A stretch of DNA of 64,000 nt, from the NCBI RefSeq assembly GCF_034008315.1, contig NZ_CP125377.1:1252001-1316000 (forward strand), given 5' to 3'. The first letter of the stretch is position 1, and each line of letters begins with the position of its first letter. This DNA is from Pseudomonas sp. P8_241. GTDB lineage: Bacteria; Pseudomonadota; Gammaproteobacteria; Pseudomonadales; Pseudomonadaceae. The notes under the pieces are model-generated. The model saw only the letters and a list, made by a program, of their open reading frames with translations. It ran no database searches and was not told where the DNA came from. The position numbers and the translations under genes are program-made. Shown here piece after piece: positions 29,768-39,500 of the stretch.

Positions 29768-30339
29768 TCAGCTTGCTCCTGAACGGGTTGAACGGCGGGG
29801 CCGTCGACAATGGCTTTGGCCGTGTTGTTGAGCAGGTCGCGCACCCGCAGGATTTCTTCCGGGCTCCAGCGTCCGTGATGTAGCTGTAATGCGTGGCGCA
29901 GGTTGTGCACCGCCTCATGAATTTCCGGCGGTCGATCATGCCCGCGCAACGAACGTTTGCTCACCTCGATGCGCATGCGCACGCCATCCAGCGCAACGGC
30001 TTGCTCCTGCAAGGAAAGACGTCCGGCGTCGGTGATTGTGTAGCGTTTTTTTCCGCCTTCGGCGTCGCCCTGGATCAACTCGCTTTCTTCGAGGAACGTC
30101 AAGGTCGGGTAAATCACACCGGGGCTTGGGCTGTAGGCGCCGTCGAACAGGCCTTCGATCTGGCGGATCAGGTCGTAGCCGTGGCAAGGCTGTTCGGCGA
30201 TCAGTGCAAGCAGCAGCAGTTTCAAATCACCAGGGGCAAATACCCGCGGGCCGCGGCCACCGCGTTCGCGGCCGGGGCGTTTCTCGAAGCCGTCGCGGCC
30301 GTCGCCGTGTTCGCGGTGGGGGGAATGATGGTCTCTCAT
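29764..30339 (-). CDS. yqjI: PadR family regulator, YqjI-like
   Basis: 191 residues from the ATG at 30339; the upstream frame runs through the operator and is not used. A basic His-rich N-terminus (MRDHHSPHREHGDGRD) precedes a winged-helix domain (LKLLLLALIAEQPCHGYDLI, SPSPGVIYPTLTFLEE) and a C-terminal helical dimerisation part. YqjI of E. coli has a longer His/Cys-rich extension that senses nickel; here it is short and lacks cysteines, so metal sensing may be weaker or different. It likely represses itself and the coupled reductase gene through the palindrome just upstream. Confidence 0.9.
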   Translation of the reverse strand: MRDHHSPHREHGDGRDGFEKRPGRERGGRGPRVFAPGDLKLLLLALIAEQPCHGYDLIRQIEGLFDGAYSPSPGVIYPTLTFLEESELIQGDAEGGKKRYTITDAGRLSLQEQAVALDGVRMRIEVSKRSLRGHDRPPEIHEAVHNLRHALQLHHGRWSPEEILRVRDLLNNTAKAIVDGPAVQPVQEQAE

Positions 30340-30371
30340 TTCGTCTTCTCTCGTCGTGTTTAGATACAACT

Positions 30372-30385
30372 TAAGATATATCTTA
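30372..30385. promoter_or_regulatory. Palindromic operator upstream of the YqjI-like regulator
   Basis: TAAGATATATCTTA is a perfect 14-bp palindrome, 33 bases before the regulator's ATG, in the place expected for an autoregulatory site of a PadR-type dimer. Confidence 0.7.
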
Positions 30386-30850
30386 TCGAGAGGGCAAGGG
30401 CTTCTGACCAACGGTGGGTGTCAAGCAGGTCAACGCGATGAGGGCTGAGCCCTGAAATCTACGAAAGCGAACAATTTTTAATTAGAGTAAAAAACCAGAA
30501 ATTAGTGTTAACTCTCTAATTGCGAGTTTTGCACTATTGTTTGTTGGGTGTGTGGTATTGGTCTTACAGAAGTTGCTGTGGCATTGTGTTTTAGATGCGT
30601 AGTTTGTTATTGAGTTTGTAGTCTCTCTCTTACAGCTAAACAGTGACGTTTCCATTATTTCAGAATTCTTCCTGCCGAGTAGATCGTTCTTGGGCTACGT
30701 GGTTGTCGGAACTTGCCTGCTTACTTTCAAGAAGGAACGCCGGATCATTGCCGGCATTGAAAGTTCAACGTTGTCATCACGTGCTCGTGACACTTGATGC
30801 CAATCTTGAACCTTCAATGAATCGATCCTTTTAAAAAGACAGGTACTTAA
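30386..30850 (+). promoter_or_regulatory. AT-rich leader of the CS1-type pilus operon
   Basis: About 460 bases without a gene. The composition is clearly more AT-rich than the rest of the window. It contains AATTAGAG (30480-30487) facing CTCTAATT (30514-30521), and the small stem GCCGG-ATCATTG-CCGGC near 30740. No REP occurs here. It may hold the phase- or silencer-controlled promoter of the pilus genes, for example as a binding area for MvaT/H-NS-type proteins; that is inference. Confidence 0.5.
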
Positions 30851-31345
30851 ATGATGTTCAAGAAAATCGCTTTCACCGCGCCTCTGGCAATCCTGGCACT
30901 GGGTTCTTCCATGGCCTTCGGTGCCGATGAATCCCGCCAAACCATCAACATTATCGCCAAAGTACCAACGACCTCTTTCTACGTGAGACCGAGCCCAGGG
31001 TTGACCGACCAGATTCAGGACATGAGCCCTCAGTCGGAAGATGGCGCGTTGAAAGATATCAACGGTCACTTCGATATGCGTGCTACAGGGGCCAAGATTG
31101 CTGGAAAGCTGATCAGCTCGCCAGTGCTTTACGCCATGAATAGCAACAAGCAAGTTCTGTTGAAGGTCACGGTAAACAATAAAGAAATGACGTTGACTTC
31201 GGAGGAAATTGTCAATGAGGCGGATTCGAACGATAATTTTCGTGCCTTGCTGAATATCACAACTAACACCGCTGGGCCGGTGGCGTCAGGTGATTACAGT
31301 GGTGATGTAAAAATGCTCTTTGAGCCAGTAATTACTTCACTCTAA
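30851..31345 (+). CDS. CS1/CFA-I-type fimbrial major subunit
   Basis: 164 residues with a signal peptide (FKKIAFTAPLAILALGSSMAFGA) and a mature pilin beginning ADESRQTINIIAKVPTTSFYV, matching the CS1-type major pilin pattern (short N-terminal donor strand, then an immunoglobulin-like domain). A second ATG follows directly at 30854. No Cys pair is present, as in CooA/CfaB. It is the first gene of the five-gene operon; the usher follows 82 bases downstream. Confidence 0.9.
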   Translation: MMFKKIAFTAPLAILALGSSMAFGADESRQTINIIAKVPTTSFYVRPSPGLTDQIQDMSPQSEDGALKDINGHFDMRATGAKIAGKLISSPVLYAMNSNKQVLLKVTVNNKEMTLTSEEIVNEADSNDNFRALLNITTNTAGPVASGDYSGDVKMLFEPVITSL

Positions 31346-31427
31346 TTTTCCCATGTGATTCGTCGGGGCAATCCGCATTGGGTTGCCCCGATGGTGTTCA
31401 CCTAGTTCGAAACCAGAGTACGTTTTC

Positions 31428-33950
31428 ATGTTCCCGATGACACCCATCGCGGCCGCGCTTGCGCTGTTGTTTTGTGCCAGTGCACTCGCGGCACCCGATT
31501 CCGCTGCAACGACACCGCGGAGTCTGTTGGCCCAGGCCAAGGGATTGCCGGCCGATTTCGAGGAGCACTTTTTTGATGTGCCTTTGGCGGTACGTGTGGA
31601 ACTCGATCAACAACCCTTGGGCGAAGCCATGGTGGTGTTGTCCCGAGATGACCGCATTACGCTGCTTGAATTTACCGATACCAGCGAAAACCGCTACGGC
31701 GCCCTCGAGCGTGAAAAGTGGGCGGGGTATCTCAAACAAGGTGTACCGCTGGGCAGTTGTGCAGGCTCATGCCCGGATCAGATGCTGGCGGTGCACTACA
31801 ACCTGGAAAATTCGCTGGTTTCGATCCTCAGCGAAAACGCCGAGCGCGATCTGCAAGCCAAGCGTTTCCATGACCAGCCCTTGGGCGGCAGTACGGGTCT
31901 GATGCTGCGCAACCAGCTCAATCTCAACGGCGGTCAGGATCAAGACCTTGGCGGACGTTTTGGCCTTGAAGCCAGCGCCAGCCTGGGTAACTGGAGCCAG
32001 GCGCTCAACTTCCAAGTGGCGCGCCTCGGTGGCCCGGACGACAAGCTTTACCACGCGGTCCAGGAGCTTTACACCCAGCGTGAACTGCAAGGCAGTTTCC
32101 TGCGCCTGGGCTATTTCACGCCCAGTTCCGAAGGGCTGACCCGGCAACCCCGCTCGTTTGGATCAAGCCCTGACACGGCGGTCGGTCTGATGTATGGCAG
32201 CTCCGACAGTCTGGCGATCAACAGTCCGATGCCGAGTGTTTATCCGATCTACGTGACGGCCAATCGTCAGGGTTCGGTTGAAATTTTCCGTGACGGTCTG
32301 TTGATCAATACCCAATCGGTACCCGCGGGATTGCAGACCCTCGACACCCGGCCATTACCCGGCGGTATTTACGAAGTCGAAGTGCGCTTGATAGAAGACG
32401 GGCAGATCACCTCCACCACCCAGGAGTTGGTCTACAAACCCAACAACTGGCGCAACCTCGACGAGCGCTGGCGCTACAACCTGTTTGCCGGGCAGGAAAG
32501 CAAACTGCTCAGTAACTGGGACCAGCAGGAAAGTGGCAGTGCCACGGTCGGGGGCTCGGTCAATTACCTGATGCACCCGCGAGTGATACTCGGGCTGTCG
32601 GCACGGCAAGTTCGCGACAAGCTGCAATACGGCAGTTCCATCGACTGGACCCTCGCCGATCGGCTGAGTCTGTACGCCAACGTTTACCAGACACAGGACC
32701 GCGGAACGGGACTGGATCTGCAAAGCCTCTACAACTATGACTCGGGCAGCCTGGTCATCAGCCACAACCGCAGTTGGCTGGACACCACCCATTCCTACGA
32801 CACCCTGCCTGACGGCACTCGGGTGAAGCAGCGCAACGTGTTTGTCGGCGAGACAAGCAATTCGTCCCTTGCGCTCAATCATCGACTCAGCAGCAAGAGT
32901 TCGATCAACGCCAGGGTGTCCCACAGCGAGGGCAACACCGAAGGCGTCGGCGTGGATCTGGGCTGGAGCCAGCGCACGGTGCTGTTTGGCAGCGACGCCA
33001 ACTGGCGGTTGTCGCTGTTCGATCGTCCGGGCAGTTACAGCAGTGGCGATGAGCGCAATCGCGGAGTCGATTTGAGCATCAACCTGGCGCTCGGCGGGCC
33101 AGGTCAGCAGATCACTGGCAGCATCGGTTCCCGCACTGCCATTGAGGGTGGCCGCGACAACAATGCTTCGCTGGGCTGGCGCAAGGATCTAAAGGACCAC
33201 GTGCTGCAAAGCGTTTCGGTGACCGCCCTGAGCGATACCTACGGATTGGGGATGTCCGGCCTCGGCACTTTCGGCACTGATGCGATCAATGGCGACGGTT
33301 TTATCCAGCGCTCCTCCTACAACGGCAACTTCACGGGAGGCTTGAACGTGGACAGTACGCTGGCGATTGGTGCACAAAAAATGGTGCTCACCAGCCAAGG
33401 CAACATGCGGGGCGCCGGGCTGATCGTCGACGTGGAGTCGGATGTCGAAGACGTTGTGCTGCGCGCCGACGATTTCAGTGGTGGCAGCGCAATTCTCAAG
33501 CCGGGACGCAATTTCATTCCGATCACGGCCTATCAGAACAGCTCCGTGGGCTTCGATTTTGAAGGCAACCATGCGCCGTCGGCCACCATCGCACCAGCGC
33601 GTACGCGCTATCACCTGAACAAGGGCGGCGTGGAGTACCGCAAGGTCACCGTGATGAAGACCCTGACCGTGCTCGGCCGGCTCATCGACAGTCAAGGAAA
33701 TCCGCTCAAGGGTCATCACGTCATCAACCACGCCAGCCGTGGGGTGACGGAGGTCGACGGGTTCTTCTCCATGGAAATGAACGCCGGTGCACCGACGCTG
33801 GAAGTCCGTCAGGGCGATCAGTTGCTGTGCCAATTCCGCCTCGACGCGGACCGTCATCGCCGGGAAAACAATGTGTTGATGATCGGGGACCTGCGCTGCA
33901 CGCCGGACACCCTGGCCGATGTAACTTCCACCGATCAGAAGGCGGGTTGA
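31428..33950 (+). CDS. CS1-type outer-membrane usher (TcfC/CfaC-like)
   Basis: 840 residues from the ATG at 31428, chosen for the signal peptide (PMTPIAAALALLFCASALAA). N-terminal domain features are FEEHFFDVPLAVRVELD; then a long beta-barrel region, the plug/E-set part (YVTANRQGSVEIFRDGLLI, PLPGGIYEVEVRLI), and a C-terminal carboxypeptidase-regulatory-like domain (TVLGRLIDSQGNPLKGHHVI). It is of the alpha-family usher type rather than the FimD type. The stop is followed one base later by the tip subunit start, so translation is coupled. Confidence 0.93.
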   Translation: MFPMTPIAAALALLFCASALAAPDSAATTPRSLLAQAKGLPADFEEHFFDVPLAVRVELDQQPLGEAMVVLSRDDRITLLEFTDTSENRYGALEREKWAGYLKQGVPLGSCAGSCPDQMLAVHYNLENSLVSILSENAERDLQAKRFHDQPLGGSTGLMLRNQLNLNGGQDQDLGGRFGLEASASLGNWSQALNFQVARLGGPDDKLYHAVQELYTQRELQGSFLRLGYFTPSSEGLTRQPRSFGSSPDTAVGLMYGSSDSLAINSPMPSVYPIYVTANRQGSVEIFRDGLLINTQSVPAGLQTLDTRPLPGGIYEVEVRLIEDGQITSTTQELVYKPNNWRNLDERWRYNLFAGQESKLLSNWDQQESGSATVGGSVNYLMHPRVILGLSARQVRDKLQYGSSIDWTLADRLSLYANVYQTQDRGTGLDLQSLYNYDSGSLVISHNRSWLDTTHSYDTLPDGTRVKQRNVFVGETSNSSLALNHRLSSKSSINARVSHSEGNTEGVGVDLGWSQRTVLFGSDANWRLSLFDRPGSYSSGDERNRGVDLSINLALGGPGQQITGSIGSRTAIEGGRDNNASLGWRKDLKDHVLQSVSVTALSDTYGLGMSGLGTFGTDAINGDGFIQRSSYNGNFTGGLNVDSTLAIGAQKMVLTSQGNMRGAGLIVDVESDVEDVVLRADDFSGGSAILKPGRNFIPITAYQNSSVGFDFEGNHAPSATIAPARTRYHLNKGGVEYRKVTVMKTLTVLGRLIDSQGNPLKGHHVINHASRGVTEVDGFFSMEMNAGAPTLEVRQGDQLLCQFRLDADRHRRENNVLMIGDLRCTPDTLADVTSTDQKAG

Positions 33951-33951
33951 A

Positions 33952-35178
33952 ATGATAAAAGAAATGGCCGTTTGGCTGGGGGTCACACTGGCGCTGTCAG
34001 CCTCTTCGGCACTGGCGGCGAACCAGCAGATTTTCGCGAAGTTTGCGCAAGATCCGTCTCGCCCCAACAAAAACGAATTTGTTAACACGACGCCCATCAG
34101 CGGTTATTGCGCGACTTACCCGGACCAATGCGCCCAATACAATATGTTCAGTATTCGGGTGCCAATGGGGTTTAAATCCAATCGCGAAATACGCCCCGGT
34201 GACAACGTTTCGATCAAGGTGCCGGCCAGCTGGCACAAGGCGACCGTCTACAGCAAGACTTCAGGACAAGCCGAAACAGTGGAAATACGGATCGTCGGTG
34301 TCGGCTCCGAGTATGTAGTCAGTAGTCCGGTCGACCAACTGACAGGCGCGCCGACCGTACGCGACGGGCATAACTGGCTATGGAGTACCAGTAGTTGGGC
34401 ATTCGCACCGCCCCCCTGCCAAATCAGCGGTGTCGGGGCTTACAGCCCAACGAGGTACCGCTTTTTCTGGAAAACACCCATAGAGGCGGCGTGTACCAAG
34501 ACTGCCCAGTACAACATACCGTCGTTGTCCTTCGAGACGCTCGATTTTGCCTATGAACTGCGTACCCCCAATCCCCTGGCCATGATCAATGGGCAATACA
34601 CAGGCTCGCTGGCTTATACCGTCGGGTTTCTCGGTGACTTCGACTTCGGGCCGTTGATGATTGCTGATGACCGCAATCTCACCTTCGATTTCGTACTGGA
34701 CGTGCAGCACACCCTCAAAGTTGATCTGCCACCGGGTGGCGACAAGGTAGCGTTGGAGCCAGAGGGCGGTTGGCAGCAATGGATCGACGGTGGGCGCAAG
34801 CCCTCCAGGATCTATCGTGAGCAAGTGTTCTACGTCTCGACCACGTCGCGCTTCAGCATCTGGATGGACTGTGACGGAGTGCGCGGGACATCCCTCTGCA
34901 AGCTGCGCAGCCCCAAAGGCAATGTCGCTAACGTGCAGGTGTTCTTGGACTTGCCTGACGGCATCGTCAATCGGAATGCATCGCCGGTGCGAAACGAACG
35001 CCTCTATTCCGGGAGGTGGACAGCGGGAGGGCCCTACCAGACTTCGCGGTACATCGATCGAAAACCCGGGACGCTGCGATTTGAGCTGTATGAGCCCGAC
35101 ATCGATACGTTACTGCTTCCCGGATTCACTGACACCTTCAGCGGCAACGTCACCCTCATGTGGGATTCAGATGCTTGA
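33952..35178 (+). CDS. CS1-type tip adhesin (CooD/CfaE-like minor subunit)
   Basis: 408 residues with a signal peptide (AVWLGVTLALSASSALAA). The length and position after the usher match CooD/CfaE, the single-copy tip adhesins. Several cysteines (YCATYPDQC, PPPCQI, ACTKT, MDCDG, SLCKL) would form periplasmic disulphides. The C-terminal half ends in FSGNVTLMWDSDA, a pilin-like donor-accepting domain. The receptor is unknown. It begins one base after the usher stop. Confidence 0.85.
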   Translation: MIKEMAVWLGVTLALSASSALAANQQIFAKFAQDPSRPNKNEFVNTTPISGYCATYPDQCAQYNMFSIRVPMGFKSNREIRPGDNVSIKVPASWHKATVYSKTSGQAETVEIRIVGVGSEYVVSSPVDQLTGAPTVRDGHNWLWSTSSWAFAPPPCQISGVGAYSPTRYRFFWKTPIEAACTKTAQYNIPSLSFETLDFAYELRTPNPLAMINGQYTGSLAYTVGFLGDFDFGPLMIADDRNLTFDFVLDVQHTLKVDLPPGGDKVALEPEGGWQQWIDGGRKPSRIYREQVFYVSTTSRFSIWMDCDGVRGTSLCKLRSPKGNVANVQVFLDLPDGIVNRNASPVRNERLYSGRWTAGGPYQTSRYIDRKPGTLRFELYEPDIDTLLLPGFTDTFSGNVTLMWDSDA

Positions 35179-35221
35179 GAATCGGTGGCTGACCATTATT
35201 TTTTTATCGAGGTTGAAGACG

Positions 35222-35965
35222 ATGAACCGTGTGTTTTTGCTGTGGGCACTCAGTATGTTTTGTGCAGGGGCCAATGCCGGTCCGCAAATTAACGTAGGCG
35301 CGGTGTACGACTATCTGGATGGCGATAAGAGCACGTACCTGAAACGGGTATTCAACGGCGGCGACAGCACTGCCTTCGTCAAGGTCAACGTGCTGGAAAT
35401 CCTTTACGACGCTGATGGGAAACCCCGGGAAATTCCCGTGGAAACCTCGGCCGATGGCGCTTCACGCAATGGCGTCATGGCCAGCCCGGCGCGGTTGATC
35501 GTGCCAGTCAATGGGGTACAGGCCACGCGCCTGCTGTTCATGGGCGAGCGGGATCGCGAGCGATATTTTCGGGTGCGCTTTGTTCCGGTGATCCCGGAAA
35601 AGGAAGATGCCTTTGTGGTCTCCAACGAAGAGCGTGAAGACTACAAGGAGTCCCTTTCGGCCGGCGTCAATGTCATGACCGGTTTCGGCACGATCTTTTT
35701 TGTGCGGCCGACGGGGGCCCGTTTCGACACGGCCATTACTGAAGCCGATCACCGCTATGAGTTGCGCAACAACGGCAATACGGTGGTCGTTGTCGATGAA
35801 TTCAAAAACTGTTCTTTGGCCAACGAAACGGACTGCGCACCGACGACCAAACACCATGTCATGGCGGGCCGGACATTTGGTTTCGATAAGGAAAAGGGAC
35901 GTGAGTATGGCTTCACCCTGGTCGAGGGCGACAATAAGAAAAACCTGAAAATCGTCAGCCGATAA
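35222..35965 (+). CDS. CS1-type pilus periplasmic chaperone
   Basis: 247 residues with a signal peptide (NRVFLLWALSMFCAGANAG). The chaperone features of the alpha family (CooB/CfaA) are visible: SADGASRNGVMASPARLIVPVNG, GERDRERYFRVRFVPV, and GTIFFVRPTGARFD in the edge-strand region. Unlike the classical cooBACD order, the chaperone here comes after the usher and tip genes. Longer frames upstream overlap the tip gene and are not used. Confidence 0.88.
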   Translation: MNRVFLLWALSMFCAGANAGPQINVGAVYDYLDGDKSTYLKRVFNGGDSTAFVKVNVLEILYDADGKPREIPVETSADGASRNGVMASPARLIVPVNGVQATRLLFMGERDRERYFRVRFVPVIPEKEDAFVVSNEEREDYKESLSAGVNVMTGFGTIFFVRPTGARFDTAITEADHRYELRNNGNTVVVVDEFKNCSLANETDCAPTTKHHVMAGRTFGFDKEKGREYGFTLVEGDNKKNLKIVSR

Positions 35966-35999
35966 CCCGGCTCTCCATTGCTGTTGTGGGTAAACGAAC

Positions 36000-36500
36000 A
36001 TGATCAAAAACGCAGTCATCATTGCGCTGGTGACAATCACTTCGCTGCCAGGCTCGTTGGCCTGGGGGGCTCGGGAAACACTTGTATTCGACGTGTCGCT
36101 GACCATTCCGAACCGTGCGTTTTACATCATGCCGGCGGAACCGGGCTGGATTCATCTGCCACAGACAATGATCTGGAACCACTTCAATGGGGGCTTCAAT
36201 ACGCTGACCCGATATTTCGTCGTGCGGCATGACAGCAGTGCGATTGAAGCGCGACTTGAAACGCCGCCCTATTTGTCCAACGGTTTTGCGAATCAGGACA
36301 TACCGCTGCGGGTGACATTCAATGGCGTACTGGTCAGCACAGACATGACGCCGCGTGAAGTGGTATCGGCCCCTGAAGCGGCTGTAGGGAAACGGGTGGC
36401 GTTGCAGGTTGATGCGCTAAGACCGGAAAATGGTTTCCGGGGAGGAGAATACACGGGCAACGTCGTGTTGCTGTTCAACGCCAAGGTGCCGGAGGTCTGA
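36000..36500 (+). CDS. Second CS1-type fimbrial subunit
   Basis: 166 residues with a signal peptide (IKNAVIIALVTITSLPGSLAWG) and a pilin-like mature part: VFDVSLTIPNRAFYIMPAEPGW at the start and GGEYTGNVVLLFNAKVP at the end, parallel to the first subunit's SGDYSGDVKMLFEP. It is a divergent paralogue of the first gene. Candidates are a minor shaft subunit, a terminator or anchor, or an alternative major pilin. It is the last gene of the operon, 34 bases after the chaperone. Confidence 0.82.
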   Translation: MIKNAVIIALVTITSLPGSLAWGARETLVFDVSLTIPNRAFYIMPAEPGWIHLPQTMIWNHFNGGFNTLTRYFVVRHDSSAIEARLETPPYLSNGFANQDIPLRVTFNGVLVSTDMTPREVVSAPEAAVGKRVALQVDALRPENGFRGGEYTGNVVLLFNAKVPEV

Positions 36501-36514
36501 TGCGTGGATCTATG

Positions 36515-36548
36515 AAAAACACCCCGATGACATCAATCATCGGGGTGT
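36515..36548. terminator. Terminator between the pilus operon and the NEL protein
   Basis: ACACCCCGATGA (36519-36530) pairs with TCATCGGGGTGT (36537-36548). The A-run before it makes a T-run on the minus strand, so it serves mainly the reverse gene ending at 36558. Confidence 0.85.
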
Positions 36549-36557
36549 CAGCGGGGG

Positions 36558-39500
36558 TTACTGTCCGGCTCTGCTCAGGGCTTCACGGGTCAGACTTCTC
36601 AACATGTTTTTTTCCTGGTAACCCAGGTCCACGAGAAGGCTTTCAAACGTTGTCTCGCTCATCGCGTCTTCGGTAAACACCAGTGTTTGCGCAATGGCCA
36701 AATCGTTTGCGAGCACCTTGAGCCGGTCGTTCAGCTCGGCGCGTTGGGTCTGCGTGAGTTCGGACGAATCGGCCCATTCAAGTTGCGTGGTTCGCAGGGT
36801 TTCAAGCTGCTCATACTGGCTCTGGTATAGACGCTTGTTGGTTTCGATGCGGATCGGGAATTTCTCCTTCAGGTATTGTTCCCAAAAGTCCTGCTCAAGC
36901 ATTTTGTTCACCAGACCATCGCCTTCCTCCAGCGCCAGCACCGTATCGCAGGCTTGATCGATCATCGCGTCGGTCACGCCAGATACGGGGCGATACAGCA
37001 TGCGCTCCGACTGCCAGGGCAAGCCGAGGCGCTGTGCCAATCCGGTCTGATAAGCCAGATAGACTTCGACATCGTCAGGATTGCCCTGGCGACCGGCAAT
37101 GTCGGCGCGCGCGATGTCGTTCACGTGCTCCAGGCGTGCGGCGCCTTTGGCCAGGGTTACCAGTTTCTGCTCTCGTTGCGCAGCATCGGTGGAGTACGAA
37201 CTCGCCTCTGAGGCCAGCACTTTTATCCCCATGTTGTTGAACAACTGTGCGCCCGCATCGGCACAGTCCACCGGCGCGATCGCCATAGTGAACAGTTCCT
37301 GTCGCAGCGGGGTATCGATCTGCACGGCATCGAGCATGCGCCAGATGCGTTGCAACAATTGGTCTCTGGCGTCACCGCCCGCACGGTAATCGGCCGAGTT
37401 TTTTGTCTCGAGCAACACGGTCATGAACCGCTCGGCCTGGGGTTCGTCAATCAGGTCCGACCAGAGGTTGGCCCGGTCTACGCCCCAGCCCGGTACATCG
37501 TTCCAGTGTGTGGTGCTGTAATTTGATGTGATCGTTGCCTCCATCGGGTTGTCGGCGGGCACGATCGGTTCAGGCGGCAGTGCGACCGACTGGCGGACTT
37601 GTTGATAGAGCACCTGATTGATATCCGACAGGTTGCTGACATCCAGGCGTGTACGGGCCACGACCCAGGCGTGTGCCGAGCCGGGCACCACGTCGGGGAT
37701 CTGCTCCAGGGGATTTCCCCGAAGGTCCAGCAAGAAGCCGCGCGGCCGGCTTTTTTTGAGGGTGCCCTTGGGCCAGGAAGCGAGCCCGGTGTTTCTCACA
37801 CCCACTACTTTCAGCCTCGGCATGTGTCCGATGTCCACAAGTCTGCCCAGTGGGTTCTCATCGAGCCTGAGGACTTCCAGTCGCGTCTGCTGTTTCAGCT
37901 TTTCTACATCATCGGCGTCCAGCACGATTTTGTTGTCACTCAATCGCAGTCGTTGGAGCCGGGGCAGATTGCCGATCTGATTCGGCAGTCGAGTCAGTTC
38001 GCAGCCTTTGGCGCTGAGCTCGTGCAGATTGGGAAAATCTTTCAAAAGGCCGGTCATTTGGAAGGAAAACAGAGTGTTGTCTAGCTTCAGTACAGTGACC
38101 TTGTCGAGAAACTTCTTCAGATCCGGGCGTTTTTTCCACCAGAGTTCCAGGTCAATCGAAAGCAGCTCTCGGGACAGGTCCAGTGAGTAGCTGTCCGGGT
38201 CGGCACGGTTGCCGAGTTCGGTGTTTTTGCGTGTGAAGCAATCCATGAGGCGTTCGCTGATATGAAGGCCACCGGCGTCCTGAAAGGACCGGCTACCAGG
38301 CCCCCAGCTATCCGGTTGTTGGTACTCCCAGCGATTGAGTATGACGCGCAACTCATCAAGGTCATCTTCATGCTGCTCAATGATCTTCAGCGGTTCACCT
38401 TTTGCGCTCAGGGCATCGGCGAATGCATCGACCTCGTGTTCACTGAAGTGCGGGTGGAGGTCCTGAATCCGCTCGTGCAGCGTTTGCCCATCTCTGCTGA
38501 GGCCGGCACCGCGCACCAGCAACATCGTTTCACGTTCGCCAATCGGGCGAAGGGGAGGACGGGCGAGGACGGTCCGGCGCTCGCTTGGCGGCGCGGTTTT
38601 GGCGATGATCCATTCCTTGAACATTTCGGCATCACCGGGTTTGTAGCCCAGTGCGCGACGTTGGTCGGTATTCAAGGCGTGCAGCACTGACTCGAAGAGA
38701 TTGTCGGCCCCATGCAGGCGCTGGTTCGAGGCGCCCCACACGGTGTACTGAGCCGATTCGTCGCGCACCAGGATCCTGAGCAGGCTTGAGTCCTCGGACC
38801 CCGCGCTGCAACGCAGTACGCCATCGACCGTGTCCTCACGGATCTCGATGCGCAGATCAGCAAAGGTGTCGGTATGGATTCGCAAGGCGCCCAGCACCAG
38901 GCGTTCGGTGTCGATGTTGGTCAATGCATCGTGGTACAGCCCTTGGGCGGCCCGAACCGATTGTGTTTCGAACTGAAGTTCCCGTGCCTGGGTTTTCAGG
39001 CGCATCGACAGGTGATGTTGCTCTGCGATTCGCTGGCGCTCCGATACGGAGGCGCCGGCCAGGATCTTTTCCGCAATGTTGCCTGGCAATTCGGGGAAGT
39101 CCAGGAACAACAAAGCCGTCTCGGGTTTTAGCTCGGCAGCGGCGTGTTCGGCCGTCAAGTCGAGGCGTTGCAGAGTATCGACCAGCAGCGGTGGCGGTGG
39201 CGCATTGTCCACATGAACCCTGCGCAGTTCGGCTTCGTCGGTGCCGCTGATCTGTCGAACCTGTTCCAGTTGCACGTCATTGAAAGCGTCGGTGGTATGG
39301 CCCAGACGCCGCATCAGCGTCGGGCCTTGCCACAGGCGCGGGTTTTCGGTTTCTGCAACCCAGGCGCCATGACCGTTGTGTTTCAGTCTCGGCGCATAGG
39401 CATCGGGCCGTTGTGGATGTTTGATGCGATGCTGCCCGGTGACAGGATCGTTATCCACTACGAAATGCTGGTCATCCAGGCGCACGATGCGTTGTCCCTG

